Assembly (NCBI RefSeq): GCF_000023585.1
Contig: NC_012914.1
Coordinates: 6,857,501 to 6,921,500, forward strand
Source of the DNA: Paenibacillus sp. JDR-2
Lineage (GTDB): Bacteria; Bacillota; Bacilli; Paenibacillales; Paenibacillaceae
Reading direction: 5' to 3'
Length of the DNA: 64,000 nucleotides
In this document: one piece after another, positions 25,657-33,958 of the stretch
Position numbering within the stretch: position 1 is the first letter of the stretch
How the letters are laid out: each line of letters opens with the position of its first letter
Position numbers and translations under genes: made by a program
The notes under the pieces: generated by a model
Told to the model about the DNA's origin: nothing
Databases searched by the model: none
Seen by the model: the letters and a program-made list of their open reading frames with translations, nothing else

Positions 25657-26910
25657 TTAATGGCCTCCCGCATGATCGACATGCTTCACATGCTTATGGT
25701 TCGCTAAGATGAACAGAACCGATACGATAACAAAACCTGCTCCCACATAGAAAGGAATATGCGGGTTAAACCATTCCGCCAGCTTGCCGGCGAAATAAGG
25801 GGCAATCGCGCCGCCGATAAACCGGAGGAAGCTGTATGCCGCCGACGCCGTCGAACGTTCGACCGGAGCGGCATTCATTACGCCTGTTGTAATAAGCGTA
25901 TTATTGTTGCCCAGCAAAGCCCCCGCGAAGATAACGCTCGCGATAATGACCCATTGGGTATTCGTCCAGATGGCCATCGCAAGCAAGGTAAGACCAAACA
26001 GCGTCAGCATAACCGCCATCGATTTGACCGTGCCGAATCTGCGCTGCAGCCATGGTGCCATAAAGACGGAAGTAACGGCCAGCAGAATGCCCCAGCCGAG
26101 GAACACGTAACCGAGCTGATGGATGCCAAGCCCCATTACGAAAGGCGCATAAGCCATCAGCGTAAAGAAGCCGAAGTTATAGAAGCAAGCCGTCAGGCCA
26201 AAGACGACAAGCGGACGATGCCGCAAAGCCCGGAACGGATCAAGCAGGGAAGTTTTCTTCGCCGGTGCGGCCGAAGCCTTGGGAGCTCCCGCTGTTTTGG
26301 GCATCATAAAGATAATCGCCAGGAAGGCAATGACCATGAGACCGGCAACGCCGATAAACGGCCCTCTCCACGAGATGGAGCCCAGCTCGCCGCCAAGCAG
26401 CGGACCTACCGAAATCCCGATGCCAATCGCGGCTTCATAAAGAATGATGGCTTTTGTCACGCCGCTTTTGGACAAGGATACGATTGCGGTTAACGCCGTC
26501 GCTACGAAAAACGCATTGCCTAGACCCCAGCCGGCCCGGTAGCCGACAAGCGCCCAAATATCGTTCGACATCCCGCCAAGGAGCGAGAATACCGCGATAA
26601 TGACGACGCCAAGAAGAAGCGTCCATTTGATCCCGATTCTTGACGTCACTACGCCGGTAATCAGCATCGCAACCGCCATAACGGCGTTGTAGCTGGTGAA
26701 CAGCAGGCTTACTTCGCTGGCGGATGCATGCATTTCTTCCGCAATAGCCTTCAGGATCGGATCGACAAGACCAATCCCCATAAAAGCGATAATGCCTGCG
26801 AAAAAGACGGCCCAGACCGCACGGGGCTGATTAAAGAAACCGCCTTTTTCAACGGATAATGGTTTATTGGCAGCAGAGGCTGCCGGTTGAGATGAATTTG
26901 CCACGCTCAT
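25657..26910 (-). CDS. MFS drug-efflux-type transporter
   Basis: A 417-residue transporter with about 12 helices of the DHA1 type. It has the motif-A-like T-S-R-I-G-I-K-W-T-L-L between helices 2 and 3 and the antiporter motif C-like stretch E-A-A-I-G-I-G-I-S-V-G-P-L-L-G-G near residue 155, which is typical of drug/H+ antiporters. The start chosen is ATG at 26910 with GGGAG upstream, overlapping the end of the MerR gene. The MerR gene and a palindromic operator upstream suggest drug-inducible efflux, like BmrR/Blt or other MerR-MFS pairs. The substrate is unknown. Confidence 0.85.
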   Translation of the reverse strand: MSVANSSQPAASAANKPLSVEKGGFFNQPRAVWAVFFAGIIAFMGIGLVDPILKAIAEEMHASASEVSLLFTSYNAVMAVAMLITGVVTSRIGIKWTLLLGVVIIAVFSLLGGMSNDIWALVGYRAGWGLGNAFFVATALTAIVSLSKSGVTKAIILYEAAIGIGISVGPLLGGELGSISWRGPFIGVAGLMVIAFLAIIFMMPKTAGAPKASAAPAKKTSLLDPFRALRHRPLVVFGLTACFYNFGFFTLMAYAPFVMGLGIHQLGYVFLGWGILLAVTSVFMAPWLQRRFGTVKSMAVMLTLFGLTLLAMAIWTNTQWVIIASVIFAGALLGNNNTLITTGVMNAAPVERSTASAAYSFLRFIGGAIAPYFAGKLAEWFNPHIPFYVGAGFVIVSVLFILANHKHVKHVDHAGGH

Positions 26911-26912
26911 TC

Positions 26913-27344
26913 TCACTCCCGTTTATATTTCTTTTTGGCTTCGTTGATTCTGTCCTTGAGCTGGTGAATTTCCGACCGCATGTTCTTCATCTTCTCCAGC
27001 TTCAGGTCAATCAGCTCCAGTTGCTTATCAACCGTCTGCTCAAGCTCGTCAATCTTCCGAAGACGCAGCCGGGCGTCCTCCGTCTGCCGGATTTCATCGC
27101 GCTGATTAATAAATTCCTCGCTCATCGCCACGTATTGCTGCAGCTCCTGCAAGGAGAAGCCCAGCACATCGCGCGCGTTAATCAGCTTCTTCAGCCGCTC
27201 GACATGATAGTCGGTATATAAGCGGAAGCCGCCTTCGCTGCGCTCCGGCGGAGTTAACAAGCCAAGCTCCTCGTAATAACGAAGCGTGCGTTTCGTTAAA
27301 CCAACCATCTTCGCAACATCCTCGATTTTGTAAAAGATCTTCAT
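26913..27344 (-). CDS. MerR-family transcriptional regulator
   Basis: A 143-residue MerR regulator. The winged HTH covers about residues 3-70 (V-A-K-M-V-G-L-T-K-R-T-L-R-Y-Y-E-E-L-G-L-L) and is followed by a long, highly charged coiled coil (80-140). There is no cysteine, so it is not a classical metal sensor, and there is no separate drug-binding domain. It is coupled to the MFS gene (stop and start overlap). A 28-bp near-palindrome lies just upstream. It probably activates its own operon by DNA distortion. Confidence 0.9.
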   Translation of the reverse strand: MKIFYKIEDVAKMVGLTKRTLRYYEELGLLTPPERSEGGFRLYTDYHVERLKKLINARDVLGFSLQELQQYVAMSEEFINQRDEIRQTEDARLRLRKIDELEQTVDKQLELIDLKLEKMKNMRSEIHQLKDRINEAKKKYKRE

Positions 27345-27385
27345 CGCCTCTTTCCTTTACTCTCTCTGTTAAATACTCTACACCC

Positions 27386-27413
27386 AAGTTAATGTTAACG
27401 TCAACGTTAACTT
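27386..27413. promoter_or_regulatory. MerR-type operator/promoter palindrome
   Basis: A 28-bp near-perfect inverted repeat (AAGTTAA...GTT-ACGT-AAC...TTAACTT, four mismatched positions) sits upstream of the MerR gene. On the minus strand it contains a TTGACG -35, with a TAGAGT -10 about 18 bp on, a long spacer as expected for MerR-activated promoters. Confidence 0.75.
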
Positions 27414-27493
27414 TTGAAAAATGACAGAGCTGGTGCCATCTTCCTCTGCGGATAGGATTAAGTTGCCCTTCGCACCATGAACTCATTCCATAT

Positions 27494-27538
27494 AAAAAGC
27501 CGGGGTACGCCTCTAATGATTAGCGTCCCCGGCTTAGC
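27494..27538 (-). terminator. Terminator of the quinone oxidoreductase gene
   Basis: On the minus strand AGCCGGGGACGC pairs with GCGTACCCCGGCT and ends in TTTTTATA. It lies 20 bp beyond the stop codon. Confidence 0.85.
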
Positions 27539-27554
27539 CGAGCGATTATGGAGG

Positions 27555-28532
27555 TTATGGAACAAAAATAATCTTGCCCGTGCTTTGGCGGCTTTCGAGC
27601 AGCCGGTGGGCGTCCGCGCCTTCCGCAAGCGGGAATGCTTTTGGCGTCTCCAGCTTCAGGCTTCCGTCCCGAAGCCAGGCGAACAATTCTTCCGCCCGGC
27701 GGATGCGGTCTTCTCGGGACGTGACATGATTCCACAGATCCCCGCCGGTCAGCGTCTTCGACGTATCCATCAGCATCCGCGGATCTACAAAGGCCGGATC
27801 GCCTCCCGCCATGCCGAAGAAAACAACCGTCCCTTTCGTCTTCACGGCCGCAAAGCTGTCCATTAAGGTAGAACCAACGGAATCATAAGCAACCGATACT
27901 CCTTCTCCGCCGGTTGACCACTTCTTCGCAGCAGCTACCCAATTGCTGTCGTAAAGCAGCGCTGCGTCGGCACCTGCTGCTAGCGCCGCTTCCCTTTTCG
28001 ACTCGGAAGAGACAAGTCCCAGCACGCGCGCTCCCTGCCGCTTCGCGAGCTGCACCAGCAGCTGTCCAACGCCTCCGGCCGCCGCATGGACAAGCACTTC
28101 GTCGCCCGCCTGAACGCGGTAGCTGTCCTGCGTCAAATAATGCGCGGTCATTCCCTGGAGCAGCACCGCTGCCGCAGTCTCGAAGCTGATATCGTCCGGG
28201 AGCGGTATCGCCTTCTCCGCCGGTACCAGAACCAGCTCCGCATTGGCATGCGGAACATCGCAGAAAGCGATCCGGTCGCCCGGCGCTAAGCCCGCCGCAT
28301 CGGCTGCGGCTTCCTCCACGATGCCCGCTCCCTCGTAACCCAATATATAAGGCGGATTCCCCGCCAGATGATAATTGCCCCGCCTGCGGTAAATATCGGC
28401 GTAGTTCAGGCCTGCGGCCTTGAGCCGCACCAATACGGTTCCCGGCTTAACCTCCGGCGCGGGGATCTCCTTGTACTCGAGCACCTCCGGCCCGCCAAAC
28501 GTTTCAAACACCAATGCCTTCATGCTGTTCAT
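27555..28532 (-). CDS. Quinone oxidoreductase-like zinc-independent MDR
   Basis: A 325-residue medium-chain dehydrogenase/reductase of the quinone oxidoreductase (Qor) group. The N-terminal GroES-like domain shows G-L-N-Y-A-D-I-Y-R-R-R-G-N-Y and G-Y-E-G-A-G-I-V. The NADPH loop is A-A-A-G-G-V-G-Q-L near residue 140. The structural and catalytic zinc cysteines are absent, which separates it from alcohol dehydrogenases. The start is ATG at 28532 behind GGAGG; the frame to 28565 lacks a site. It likely reduces quinones or alpha,beta-unsaturated carbonyls with NADPH. It has its own terminator and no partner gene. Confidence 0.87.
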   Translation of the reverse strand: MNSMKALVFETFGGPEVLEYKEIPAPEVKPGTVLVRLKAAGLNYADIYRRRGNYHLAGNPPYILGYEGAGIVEEAAADAAGLAPGDRIAFCDVPHANAELVLVPAEKAIPLPDDISFETAAAVLLQGMTAHYLTQDSYRVQAGDEVLVHAAAGGVGQLLVQLAKRQGARVLGLVSSESKREAALAAGADAALLYDSNWVAAAKKWSTGGEGVSVAYDSVGSTLMDSFAAVKTKGTVVFFGMAGGDPAFVDPRMLMDTSKTLTGGDLWNHVTSREDRIRRAEELFAWLRDGSLKLETPKAFPLAEGADAHRLLESRQSTGKIIFVP

Positions 28533-28587
28533 CCTGCTGCCTCCGCATACGTTGCTTAATGTCACTCTTATCTTCCCCGGTTAAAGG

Positions 28588-29241
28588 TTAAATCTTCATC
28601 AAATTTAATTCAATCATACGTTTCTTGCCCTGAATCAATATTCGGTCCATAATCTCGCGGATTTCCTCGTACTCTCCCGCAATCAGGTGATCGAGAATAC
28701 TTCTGCTGATCTTGCTGGCCGAGAAATGCGGAATATGCGGCGTTTTCTTGTAGCCGACTATAGAGAACCGCAGCATCTTATCCTGCAGCGCATCAAACAT
28801 CTGAAGCACAACCGTATTGCGCGAAGCTTCGATTAAGCAGCGGTTAAATTTATAGAAGTGCTGTAGGTAGCTGAAATAATCAACGCGTTCCGTCGCTTCA
28901 ATCTGCCCGTCCAAGTGCGCCTGCATCGCGTTCAGGTCAGGCTTCTCTCCGCTCTCCATAATGGCCTTCAAGCTCATTCGCTGAAAGGCGTGCTGGACTT
29001 CCATCATATCTAGTATTTCCTTTAACGAGACTTCTTTCACAAATATTCCCCGATTCTGAATCGCGCTGACATAGCCCTGCGACTCCAGCTGGGACATCGC
29101 GGATCTTACCGGAGTACGGCTCATGCCTAATTGCTCAGCCAGCTCAACCTCGGAGAGCAACGCGCCCGGCATGAATTCGCCCTGCAAAATCCGTTCTCTT
29201 ATATACGCGTAAGCCTTCTGAATAAGCGACATCGGAAGCAT
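28588..29241 (-). CDS. GntR-family (FCD-type) regulator
   Basis: A 217-residue FadR-subfamily regulator. The N-terminal winged HTH (residues about 6-70, L-S-E-V-E-L-A-E-Q-L-G-M-S-R-T-P-V-R-S-A) is followed by an all-helical FCD ligand domain with the metal-binding type residues spread through it. Two start codons are possible (29241 and 29232) within one AGGAGAGG site. It is divergent from the phosphonate-type transporter operon; a perfect palindrome between them is a likely operator. By position it probably controls phosphonate or phosphate-ester uptake; PhnF, a different GntR subfamily, plays that role elsewhere. Confidence 0.86.
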   Translation of the reverse strand: MLPMSLIQKAYAYIRERILQGEFMPGALLSEVELAEQLGMSRTPVRSAMSQLESQGYVSAIQNRGIFVKEVSLKEILDMMEVQHAFQRMSLKAIMESGEKPDLNAMQAHLDGQIEATERVDYFSYLQHFYKFNRCLIEASRNTVVLQMFDALQDKMLRFSIVGYKKTPHIPHFSASKISRSILDHLIAGEYEEIREIMDRILIQGKKRMIELNLMKI

Positions 29242-29362
29242 CCTCTCCTGTTCTGTCCCTATTGTAGGCCACCGGTATGGCGTCTACAATACCTCAACAA
29301 TCTTTTAACATAACGTTGTATTTTCTCTAACCATGCGATAACAAAACACACGTATTATACAA

Positions 29363-29374
29363 CCTGTATACAGG
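29363..29374. promoter_or_regulatory. 12-bp palindrome, candidate GntR operator
   Basis: CCTGTATACAGG is a perfect palindrome between the divergent GntR and phnD-like genes, 33 bp before the phnD start. Its size and position fit a GntR-type operator controlling the transporter. Confidence 0.6.
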
Positions 29375-29406
29375 ATATCGTTCACTTTTAGGGAGGAAAT
29401 CAACCA

Positions 29407-30306
29407 ATGAAAAAAGCCGTACTGATTATGACTTTGTTCGTCGTCGCGCTTACGCTGCTTGCCGGCTGCTCGACCAGCAAGGACGGAGCGCCCAAGAAAT
29501 TCGTTATCGCGTACCTGCCGGGCGAAAACTCCGATCAAGCCCAGAAGCTTAATGGCGACTTCGAAAAGAAACTATCCGAAAAGCTTGGCATCCCGGTTGA
29601 ATCTTATAAAGCAACAAGCTACAACGCAGCGATTGAAGCAATGAAAAACGGCAAAGCCGACTACGCTTTGTTTGGACCTTTCTCCTATATCGTAGCGGTT
29701 GACCGTGCGAACGTAGAACCGGTCGCGGAGATCTCCATTCCCGCAATGGCAAACCAGCCGGCATCCGTTATTCTCGTTAAAAAAGATTCCCCGATCCAAA
29801 CGCTTGCCGACCTGAAGGGCAAAACGTTTGGTTATGTAGATCCGGTATCGACAACCGGCCATTTGCTGCCGAAATCCATTCTCGTAGATCAGCTTGGCAT
29901 TACTCCTGACGAGGTTGAAAAAGGCTTCTTCAAGGATGTTCAATTCGCAGGCGGACACGACAAAGCGATTCTCGGTCTGCTCCGCGGACAATATGACGCA
30001 ATCGGCACGGCAGCCATGATGCCGGCTATGCTTGAGGCAAAAGGCATTATCGAAAAGGATTCCTATCGCGTCATCGGCCAGTCCCAATCGCTCCCGGGCA
30101 CGGCACTTGGCATCCGCAAAGACCTGCCGGAGGATCTGAAAGCAAAAGTAAAAGAATTCCTTCTCTCCTATGACAATCCGGAATACCTGGAAGGCATCGT
30201 AGGCTCGAAAGACGCGAAATTCATTGAAGCAAAAGACAGCGACTTCGACGGTCTGCGCGACATTGCGAAAAAATTGAACCTTAGCCCGGACGATCTTTTG
30301 AAATAA
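29407..30306 (+). CDS. phnD: Phosphonate/phosphite-type ABC transporter binding lipoprotein (PhnD-like)
   Basis: A 299-residue substrate-binding protein of the PhnD family. The lipoprotein signal ends in L-L-A-G-C-S at residues 18-23. The family motifs S-Y-N-A-A-I-E-A-M-K-N-G-K-A-D-Y-A-L-F-G-P near residue 75 and V-D-P-V-S-T-T-G-H-L-L-P near 145 contain the S-T-S-G-like ligand-contacting region. It binds phosphonates, phosphite or related anions outside the cell. First gene of the transporter operon. A stem-loop follows the gene before the permease. Confidence 0.9.
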   Translation: MKKAVLIMTLFVVALTLLAGCSTSKDGAPKKFVIAYLPGENSDQAQKLNGDFEKKLSEKLGIPVESYKATSYNAAIEAMKNGKADYALFGPFSYIVAVDRANVEPVAEISIPAMANQPASVILVKKDSPIQTLADLKGKTFGYVDPVSTTGHLLPKSILVDQLGITPDEVEKGFFKDVQFAGGHDKAILGLLRGQYDAIGTAAMMPAMLEAKGIIEKDSYRVIGQSQSLPGTALGIRKDLPEDLKAKVKEFLLSYDNPEYLEGIVGSKDAKFIEAKDSDFDGLRDIAKKLNLSPDDLLK

Positions 30307-30320
30307 CCCGCACGGTGTAA

Positions 30321-30364
30321 ACCGAATGATGAAGGCTCATGCATTGCTGCTTTCGTCATTCGGT
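30321..30364 (+). promoter_or_regulatory. Intercistronic stem-loop after phnD
   Basis: ACCGAATGATGAAGGC pairs with GCTTTCGTCATTCGGT with two mismatches or wobbles. No T-run follows, so it is more likely an mRNA-stabilising hairpin that keeps binding-protein mRNA more abundant than permease mRNA. Confidence 0.6.
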
Positions 30365-30387
30365 ATTAATGAAGGAGGCTTGTCTTC

Positions 30388-31170
30388 ATGCAAACTGCAG
30401 CTGCGGTGAAGCAAAAAAAGCTCAAGCGGAATGTTTCGCTCGCTTTTTTTGCGGCCGCTGTCGTGTTCTCGCTCTGGTACATTAAATTCAGCTTTTCGGA
30501 GTTTGTCAGCGGTATTCCGATCTTCTTGCGCTTCTTGTTCACCGACTTCCTGCCGCCGAAGGCATCGGACTTACCGTCTTATCTGCAACCTGTGCTGGAT
30601 ACGCTGGCTTACGGTGTAGTGGCAACGGTGCTGGCATCGATCATTGGACTTCTTTTCGGCTTCCTGATGGCCCGCCAAACAACTCCGCATCCCGCAATCC
30701 GGACGGTGCTCCGCGGCTTTATCTCCTTGCTGCGCAACATTCCGTTCCTGGTATGGGCATCGATTCTTGTTGTTATTTTCGGCGTCGGCAGCATGCCGGG
30801 CATCTTCTCCCTGATCCTGTTCGGCAGCGGCTTCCTTGCCCGCGTCTACGCGGAAGCGATTGAGGAGATCGACAATCATGCGACTGAAGCTCTTGATGCC
30901 ATGGGGGCAGGCTACCTTCAAAAAATTAAGCATGCCATTATTCCCGCTTTTATTCCCGGCTATATTTCGTGGACCTTGTTCATGTTTGAACTCAGCATCC
31001 GGGCGTCCTCCATCCTCGGCCTGGTTGGTGCCGGCGGAATTGGTTCGCAAATCAAATTAACGATGGACCTGTTCCAATACAACCGGACCTCCACCGTGAT
31101 TTGCATTCTAATCGTCTTGATTCTGGTCATCGAGTTCATGACGAAACGGATAAGGGAGCGAGTAATTTGA
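30388..31170 (+). CDS. phnE: Phosphonate-type ABC transporter permease 1 (PhnE-like)
   Basis: A 260-residue membrane permease with about six helices and the EAA-type loop E-A-L-D-A-M-G-A-G-Y-L-Q-K-I-K-H-A near residue 172, which docks on the ATPase. A second permease follows with a stop-start overlap, and a heterodimer is expected. The start ATG follows GAAGGAGGC. Confidence 0.92.
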   Translation: MQTAAAVKQKKLKRNVSLAFFAAAVVFSLWYIKFSFSEFVSGIPIFLRFLFTDFLPPKASDLPSYLQPVLDTLAYGVVATVLASIIGLLFGFLMARQTTPHPAIRTVLRGFISLLRNIPFLVWASILVVIFGVGSMPGIFSLILFGSGFLARVYAEAIEEIDNHATEALDAMGAGYLQKIKHAIIPAFIPGYISWTLFMFELSIRASSILGLVGAGGIGSQIKLTMDLFQYNRTSTVICILIVLILVIEFMTKRIRERVI

Positions 31171-31964
31171 AGAAAATCCGGATTGGCCACAAAGCAACGC
31201 AGCGCCAGCAGCGCTGGTTCATTGGCATTATGCTGCTGCTGTTCATCCCTTGCTTTTTCTATTTAAAGCTTGACCTGAATCAATTCAAACAAGGCTTGCA
31301 TCAGATCCCGCATATCGCCAGCATGATGATGCAAATGTCCTTTTCGGAATTCCCGGCCTTAATGGACGGGCTCCTTACCTCGCTTATCATAGCGTTTTTA
31401 ACGGTGGTCATTAGCGTTGTCATCTCGTTCTTTCTTGCTTTCGTTATTGCAACCAACACGGCGCCTATTCCGTTTCTTGCGAAGCTCATCCGGGCAATTA
31501 TCGTTATCGTCCGGACAATCCCCGTTACGGTCTGGGTACTGCTTGCCGTTGCGAGCATCGGCTTTGGCTCGATGGCCGGCGTGCTTGGACTGATTTTCCC
31601 TACTGTCGCCTTTTTGACGCGCGTCTTCTCGGATCAGATCGATGAGGCCGGCAAAGACATTATCGAAGCCGTAAAAGCAGTCGGCGGCGGCTGGTGGAAT
31701 CTTGTATTTAACGGCGTAACCCCGCAGCTGATGACGGCCTTTTTGGCCAGCATCGCCTTCAACTTCGAAATTACCGTTGCGGAAACCGTCATTCTCGGGA
31801 TTGTAGGTGCCGGGGGGATTGGTGTCCTGCTGCAGGAATATATAAGCTTTTATGACTTCAAGCCGCTGACGCTTGGCATTCTCATTGTCTTTATTACGTT
31901 GTTCTTACTGGAAATGACGACTAACCTCATTCGCCATAGCTTATCGGGACGCAGCCACAAATAG
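31167..31964 (+). CDS. phnE: Phosphonate-type ABC transporter permease 2 (PhnE-like)
   Basis: A 265-residue second PhnE-type permease. The likely start is TTG at 31167, overlapping the TGA of permease 1 with GGGAG upstream. The upstream ATG frame reaching 31101 lies wholly inside the first permease gene and is rejected. The EAA loop E-A-V-K-A-V-G-G-G-W-W-N-L-V-F-N-G-V is near residue 170. About six helices. The GAGG-I-G motif after it matches the first permease. Confidence 0.88.
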   Translation: MKKIRIGHKATQRQQRWFIGIMLLLFIPCFFYLKLDLNQFKQGLHQIPHIASMMMQMSFSEFPALMDGLLTSLIIAFLTVVISVVISFFLAFVIATNTAPIPFLAKLIRAIIVIVRTIPVTVWVLLAVASIGFGSMAGVLGLIFPTVAFLTRVFSDQIDEAGKDIIEAVKAVGGGWWNLVFNGVTPQLMTAFLASIAFNFEITVAETVILGIVGAGGIGVLLQEYISFYDFKPLTLGILIVFITLFLLEMTTNLIRHSLSGRSHK

Positions 31965-31987
31965 CTTTAAGTTAATGCTTTCGATGC

Positions 31988-32040
31988 AAGAATTGTCACA
32001 GTTTCGCACTTGAGTTGCTCATTAGGCAACAATTCTTTTT
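31988..32040 (+). terminator. Leaky terminator or processing hairpin before phnC
   Basis: AAGAATTGT (31988-31996) pairs with ACAATTCTT (32029-32037), followed by TTT, with an inner GTTGC/GGCAAC stem. It may lower ATPase mRNA relative to the permeases or allow processing. Confidence 0.5.
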
Positions 32041-32054
32041 AGGAGGCAACTAGC

Positions 32055-32843
32055 ATGAAACCAATGCTTCAAATCAACAACTTAAAAAAACGATACGGCT
32101 CCAGCACCTTAGCCTTAAACGGCATTGATCTGGAAGTATATCCAAATGAATTCATCGCGGTTATCGGCCCAAGCGGCGCCGGCAAGTCTACTTTGCTCCG
32201 CTGCATTAACCGCCTGATTGATCCTACGGAAGGATCGATTTCGTTCCAAGGTCAGGAGATCGTTGGCGCCGGCAAAAAACAGCTCCGCCAGATCCGCTCC
32301 CATATCGGGATGATCTTTCAGCATTACAACCTGGTTGACCGGCTAAGCGTTCTGGAAAACGTGCTGCATGGTCGCCTTGGTCAAATGAGTGCTTTTAACG
32401 GCGTATTCAGCCGTTACTCGGAAGCAGATAAGCTTCAGGCTATTACTCTCCTTGAGAAGCTTGGCCTTGCGGAGCAGGTGTACAAACGCGCTGACGAATT
32501 GTCCGGCGGCCAGAAGCAGCGGGTTGGCATTTGCCGCGCGCTGGCCCAGAAGCCTTCGCTTATTCTGGCCGATGAGCCAATCGCATCCCTTGACCCGAAC
32601 TCCTCCAAGATTGTCATGGATTCGCTTCATACGAACTGCATGGAACAGGGAATTGCTTGTCTCGTTAACCTGCATCAGGTTGAAGTCGCCAAGCAATACG
32701 CAACCCGCATCGTGGGGATCAAAGGCGGCAAGGTGGTCTTCGACGGCAAGCCGGAGGAGCTGACCGAGCGTATGACCCAGCATATTTATGAAGGCAAAGA
32801 GCATCAAATGTTTCAGCAGCACAATGCCATGCAAGCCGTCTAA
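32055..32843 (+). CDS. phnC: Phosphonate-type ABC transporter ATPase (PhnC-like)
   Basis: A 262-residue ABC ATPase. Walker A G-P-S-G-A-G-K-S-T lies near residue 37, the signature L-S-G-G-Q-K-Q-R near 148, Walker B L-I-L-A-D-E-P near 168, and the H-loop N-L-H-Q near 200. The R-x3-R-x2-I-G-M-I-F-Q-H-Y-N-L Q-loop is typical of PhnC. It energises the PhnE pair. The operon order D-E-E-C differs from the usual C-D-E-E. Start ATG follows TTAGGAGG. Confidence 0.94.
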   Translation: MKPMLQINNLKKRYGSSTLALNGIDLEVYPNEFIAVIGPSGAGKSTLLRCINRLIDPTEGSISFQGQEIVGAGKKQLRQIRSHIGMIFQHYNLVDRLSVLENVLHGRLGQMSAFNGVFSRYSEADKLQAITLLEKLGLAEQVYKRADELSGGQKQRVGICRALAQKPSLILADEPIASLDPNSSKIVMDSLHTNCMEQGIACLVNLHQVEVAKQYATRIVGIKGGKVVFDGKPEELTERMTQHIYEGKEHQMFQQHNAMQAV

Positions 32844-32879
32844 CCCAACTATATTCAACTAATGAAAGGTGAGAAAATC

Positions 32880-33653
32880 ATGACAACTAATCAATTCGAA
32901 CGTATCGTTCCGATGGAGCGCGTACTTAATTTCCGCGATATGGGCGGCTATAAAACAAACGACGGACGCGAAGTAAAGCCTGGCCTGATCTTCCGTTCGG
33001 CAGACTTATCCGCAATGACGGAGAAGGATATCGCTCTTTTGCGGGAGCTGAACATCACGGCTATCTTCGATTACCGCGACGACCATGAATCGGAGAAGCA
33101 GCCGGACCCGGCTATCCCTTCGGTTAAGAACATCCGCGTGCCGGCGATTAATAATCCGGCCATGACCTCCGCCGATTTCGAGAAGGATATGGTTAAGCTG
33201 ATGGACCAAATGTCGCTCGAGCAAATGACTAAGATGTACGGCGTAATGCCGCTGAATAACCCTTCGTTCAAAGCGCTGATTCAGCTGTTCGAAGAGCAGG
33301 AAGGCGCAGCTTTCCTTCATCACTGCATGGGCGGCCGCGACCGTACCGGCGTTGGCGCAGCTTTGATCCTTACGACGCTTGGCGTGGACCGCGGGACGAT
33401 TATCGCGGACTATCTGATCTCCAACGAGACGCTGGCTCCAATGAACGATCAACTGAGAGAACGTATGAAGCCGCATCTCCCCGAGGAGAAGATCGAAGAA
33501 TTGATGGAGAAAATGCGCCTCCGCGAGGAATTCCTCGTTGCGGTATTTAACGCAATCGAAGAAAGCTACGGCACCTTCGAAGCCTACCTCGAGCAGGAGT
33601 TCGGCATCAACGCCGAGCGCCGGGCGAAGCTTCAGAGCCACTATCTGGCATAG
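32880..33653 (+). CDS. Tyrosine/serine phosphatase family protein, last gene of the phn-like operon
   Basis: A 257-residue protein-tyrosine-phosphatase-fold enzyme. The P-loop is HCMGGRDRTG near residues 150-159, with the C-x5-R nucleophile Cys and Arg intact, and a Y-R-D motif near residue 65 precedes it. This resembles the Y_phosphatase3 family, whose members include phosphotyrosine phosphatases and inositol-phosphate-like phosphatases. The start is ATG at 32880 with AAAGGTGAG. It follows the ATPase by 37 bp on the same strand and ends the operon at a terminator. By position it could dephosphorylate an imported phosphate ester, but the substrate is not known. Confidence 0.85.
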   Translation: MTTNQFERIVPMERVLNFRDMGGYKTNDGREVKPGLIFRSADLSAMTEKDIALLRELNITAIFDYRDDHESEKQPDPAIPSVKNIRVPAINNPAMTSADFEKDMVKLMDQMSLEQMTKMYGVMPLNNPSFKALIQLFEEQEGAAFLHHCMGGRDRTGVGAALILTTLGVDRGTIIADYLISNETLAPMNDQLRERMKPHLPEEKIEELMEKMRLREEFLVAVFNAIEESYGTFEAYLEQEFGINAERRAKLQSHYLA

Positions 33654-33656
33654 AAA

Positions 33657-33695
33657 AGAGCGGTGCAGGGATTAAATCTGCACCGCTTCTTTCCG
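33657..33695 (+). terminator. Terminator of the phosphonate-type operon
   Basis: AGCGGTGCAG pairs with CTGCACCGCT, followed by TCTTTCCGTTTTT. Confidence 0.85.
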
Positions 33696-33761
33696 TTTTT
33701 AGCCGCCTTATTGCTTTCTGGTGCGCTGCCTCGCTTCCGGCTCCCTACCTTACGCAAAACC

Positions 33762-33958
33762 GCTACATTGGATTCTCTACAATAAAAATGGACTAAAATG
33801 GAGGGTGTCGGAGGCTACATTGGATTCTCTACAGTAAAAACGGCCGAATTGGTCTTCCGTTGCCGAAACGAGCGAATTACACTGGACCCGATCCAATGTA
33901 GAGTGAGTTACTAGCCATAAAAGCGCATTACGCTGCATCAAATCCAACGTAGCTCTAC
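33762..33958. repeat. Four-copy intergenic element, two direct then two inverted copies
   Basis: The word GCTACATTGGATTCTCTACA starts at 33762 and 33814 (52-bp period). Inverted related copies lie at 33891-33903 (ATCCAATGTAGAG) and 33942-33958 (ATCCAACGTAGCTCTAC). The third copy also folds on itself (TACACTGGA/TCCAATGTA). No ORF is credible here. The last copy touches the 3' end of the next gene. Confidence 0.75.

Noticed and set aside
31101..31166. Upstream ATG start for the second PhnE permease
   Set aside because: It lies inside the first permease gene; the TTG at 31167 overlaps the stop and has GGGAG upstream.
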